Of a stretch of 8,139 nt of DNA, positions 7,946-8,139 are shown piece after piece. Source of the stretch: DATBMY01 sp036554605 (GTDB lineage: Bacteria > Acidobacteriota > Blastocatellia > UBA7656). The notes under the pieces are model-generated. The model saw only the letters and a program-made list of their open reading frames with translations. It had not been told where the DNA came from and made no database searches. Location of the stretch: contig DATBMY010000495.1 of the NCBI GenBank assembly GCA_036554605.1, positions 1-8,139 of the forward strand, given 5' to 3'. The position numbers and the translations under genes are program-made. Each line of letters begins with the position of its first letter. Positions within the stretch are counted from its first letter, which is position 1.

Positions 7946-8054
7946 CTAGCTTCCAACTAGATAGATGAAATTAGTTTGCGTCGTGTTGGCCGCAAAATGC
8001 GGGTGCGAGATTTCAACCAGCCACGAGGGCAAATTCGCGCATTCGGGCGCAATG

Positions 8055-8092
8055 ATTGGAATAAGATTAAGATTAATTATTTACCTATTTAC
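8055..8092. promoter_or_regulatory. AT-rich patch, candidate promoter zone
   Basis: In this otherwise GC-rich window, about 38 bp are mostly A and T, including two AAGATT units and TTAATTATTTACCTATTTA. On the + strand TTGGAA followed 16 bp later by TATTTA is a poor sigma-70-like pair. On the - strand nothing better is seen. Base composition and position between presumed divergent genes suggest a promoter or operator zone, without a defined site. Confidence 0.25.
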
Positions 8093-8131
8093 AGCCTCTC
8101 ACAGAGCAACAGAATTGCAATATGGTTGCTT

Positions 8132-8139
8132 GGAGAAGG
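8132..8139 (+). promoter_or_regulatory. Possible ribosome-binding site of a gene starting beyond the right edge
   Basis: The window ends in GGAGAAGG, a strong purine-rich Shine-Dalgarno-like string downstream of the AT-rich patch. A + strand start codon might follow within about 10 nt outside the window. An alternative is that the ATG at 8122 already starts a gene (MVAWRR and on). Too little is visible to decide. Confidence 0.3.

Larger units (their letters stand above)
7784..8139. other. 356-bp non-coding region upstream of oppA, probable leader and divergent promoter region
   Basis: I find no convincing gene here. From left to right it has the oppA ribosome-binding site (GAGG on the - strand, 7789-7792) and a GC-rich part with short inverted repeats (7813-7945). 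A hairpin CCGCA-AAA-TGCGG follows (7990-8002). Next come an AT-rich patch with a tandem AAGATT (8063-8074) and a terminal purine string. No tRNA T-loop or anticodon arm is recognisable. Since oppA runs leftwards and a + strand gene may start just beyond the right edge, it is probably a divergent promoter region. No individual -35/-10 pair is good enough to call. Confidence 0.55.

Noticed and set aside
7981..8040. Possible tRNA around GTGCGAGATTTCAACC
   Set aside because: The loop lacks the TTCRANNC consensus, and no acceptor or anticodon stem could be drawn.

Overview
The window is GC-rich, tightly packed bacterial DNA with two gene blocks that converge at about position 1655. The left block, on the + strand, holds the 3' part of carA (glutaminase subunit of carbamoyl-phosphate synthetase), cut by the left window edge, followed 2 bp later by a CPBP-family intramembrane protease gene. 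The right block, on the - strand, is a complete oligopeptide/dipeptide ABC importer operon in the classic order oppA-oppB-oppC-oppD-oppF, read from about 7783 down to 1664.

The opp operon is continuous. oppA and oppB are 2 bp apart. oppB and oppC abut, with a possible 4-bp ATGA overlap. oppC and oppD are separated by 34 bp containing an AT-rich palindromic repeat, and oppD and oppF by 1 to 7 bp. The products form one machine: OppA is a lipoprotein that captures peptides outside the cytoplasmic membrane, OppB and OppC form the channel, and OppD and OppF are the two ATPases. OppA is larger than the textbook protein (661 aa) because of two insertions in its N-terminal lobe. One insertion is bounded by a 20-bp imperfect direct repeat in the DNA.

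The last 356 bp (7784-8139) hold no convincing gene. This stretch is probably the oppA leader and promoter region. It contains several short inverted repeats, including two helices that exclude each other, an AT-rich patch, and at the extreme right edge a purine-rich string that could be the ribosome-binding site of a divergent + strand gene outside the window.

Organism (inference only): the high GC content, the lipoprotein-anchored OppA with insertions, and the short AT-rich palindromic filler repeat between otherwise packed genes suggest a free-living bacterium such as an Acidobacteriota member. No rRNA or phylogenetic marker here proves this. I see no CRISPR array, tRNA, insertion sequence, phage gene, or cluster resembling a new defence or biosynthetic system. 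This is mostly ordinary core metabolism and transport, and the points worth a second look are in OppA and its upstream leader.
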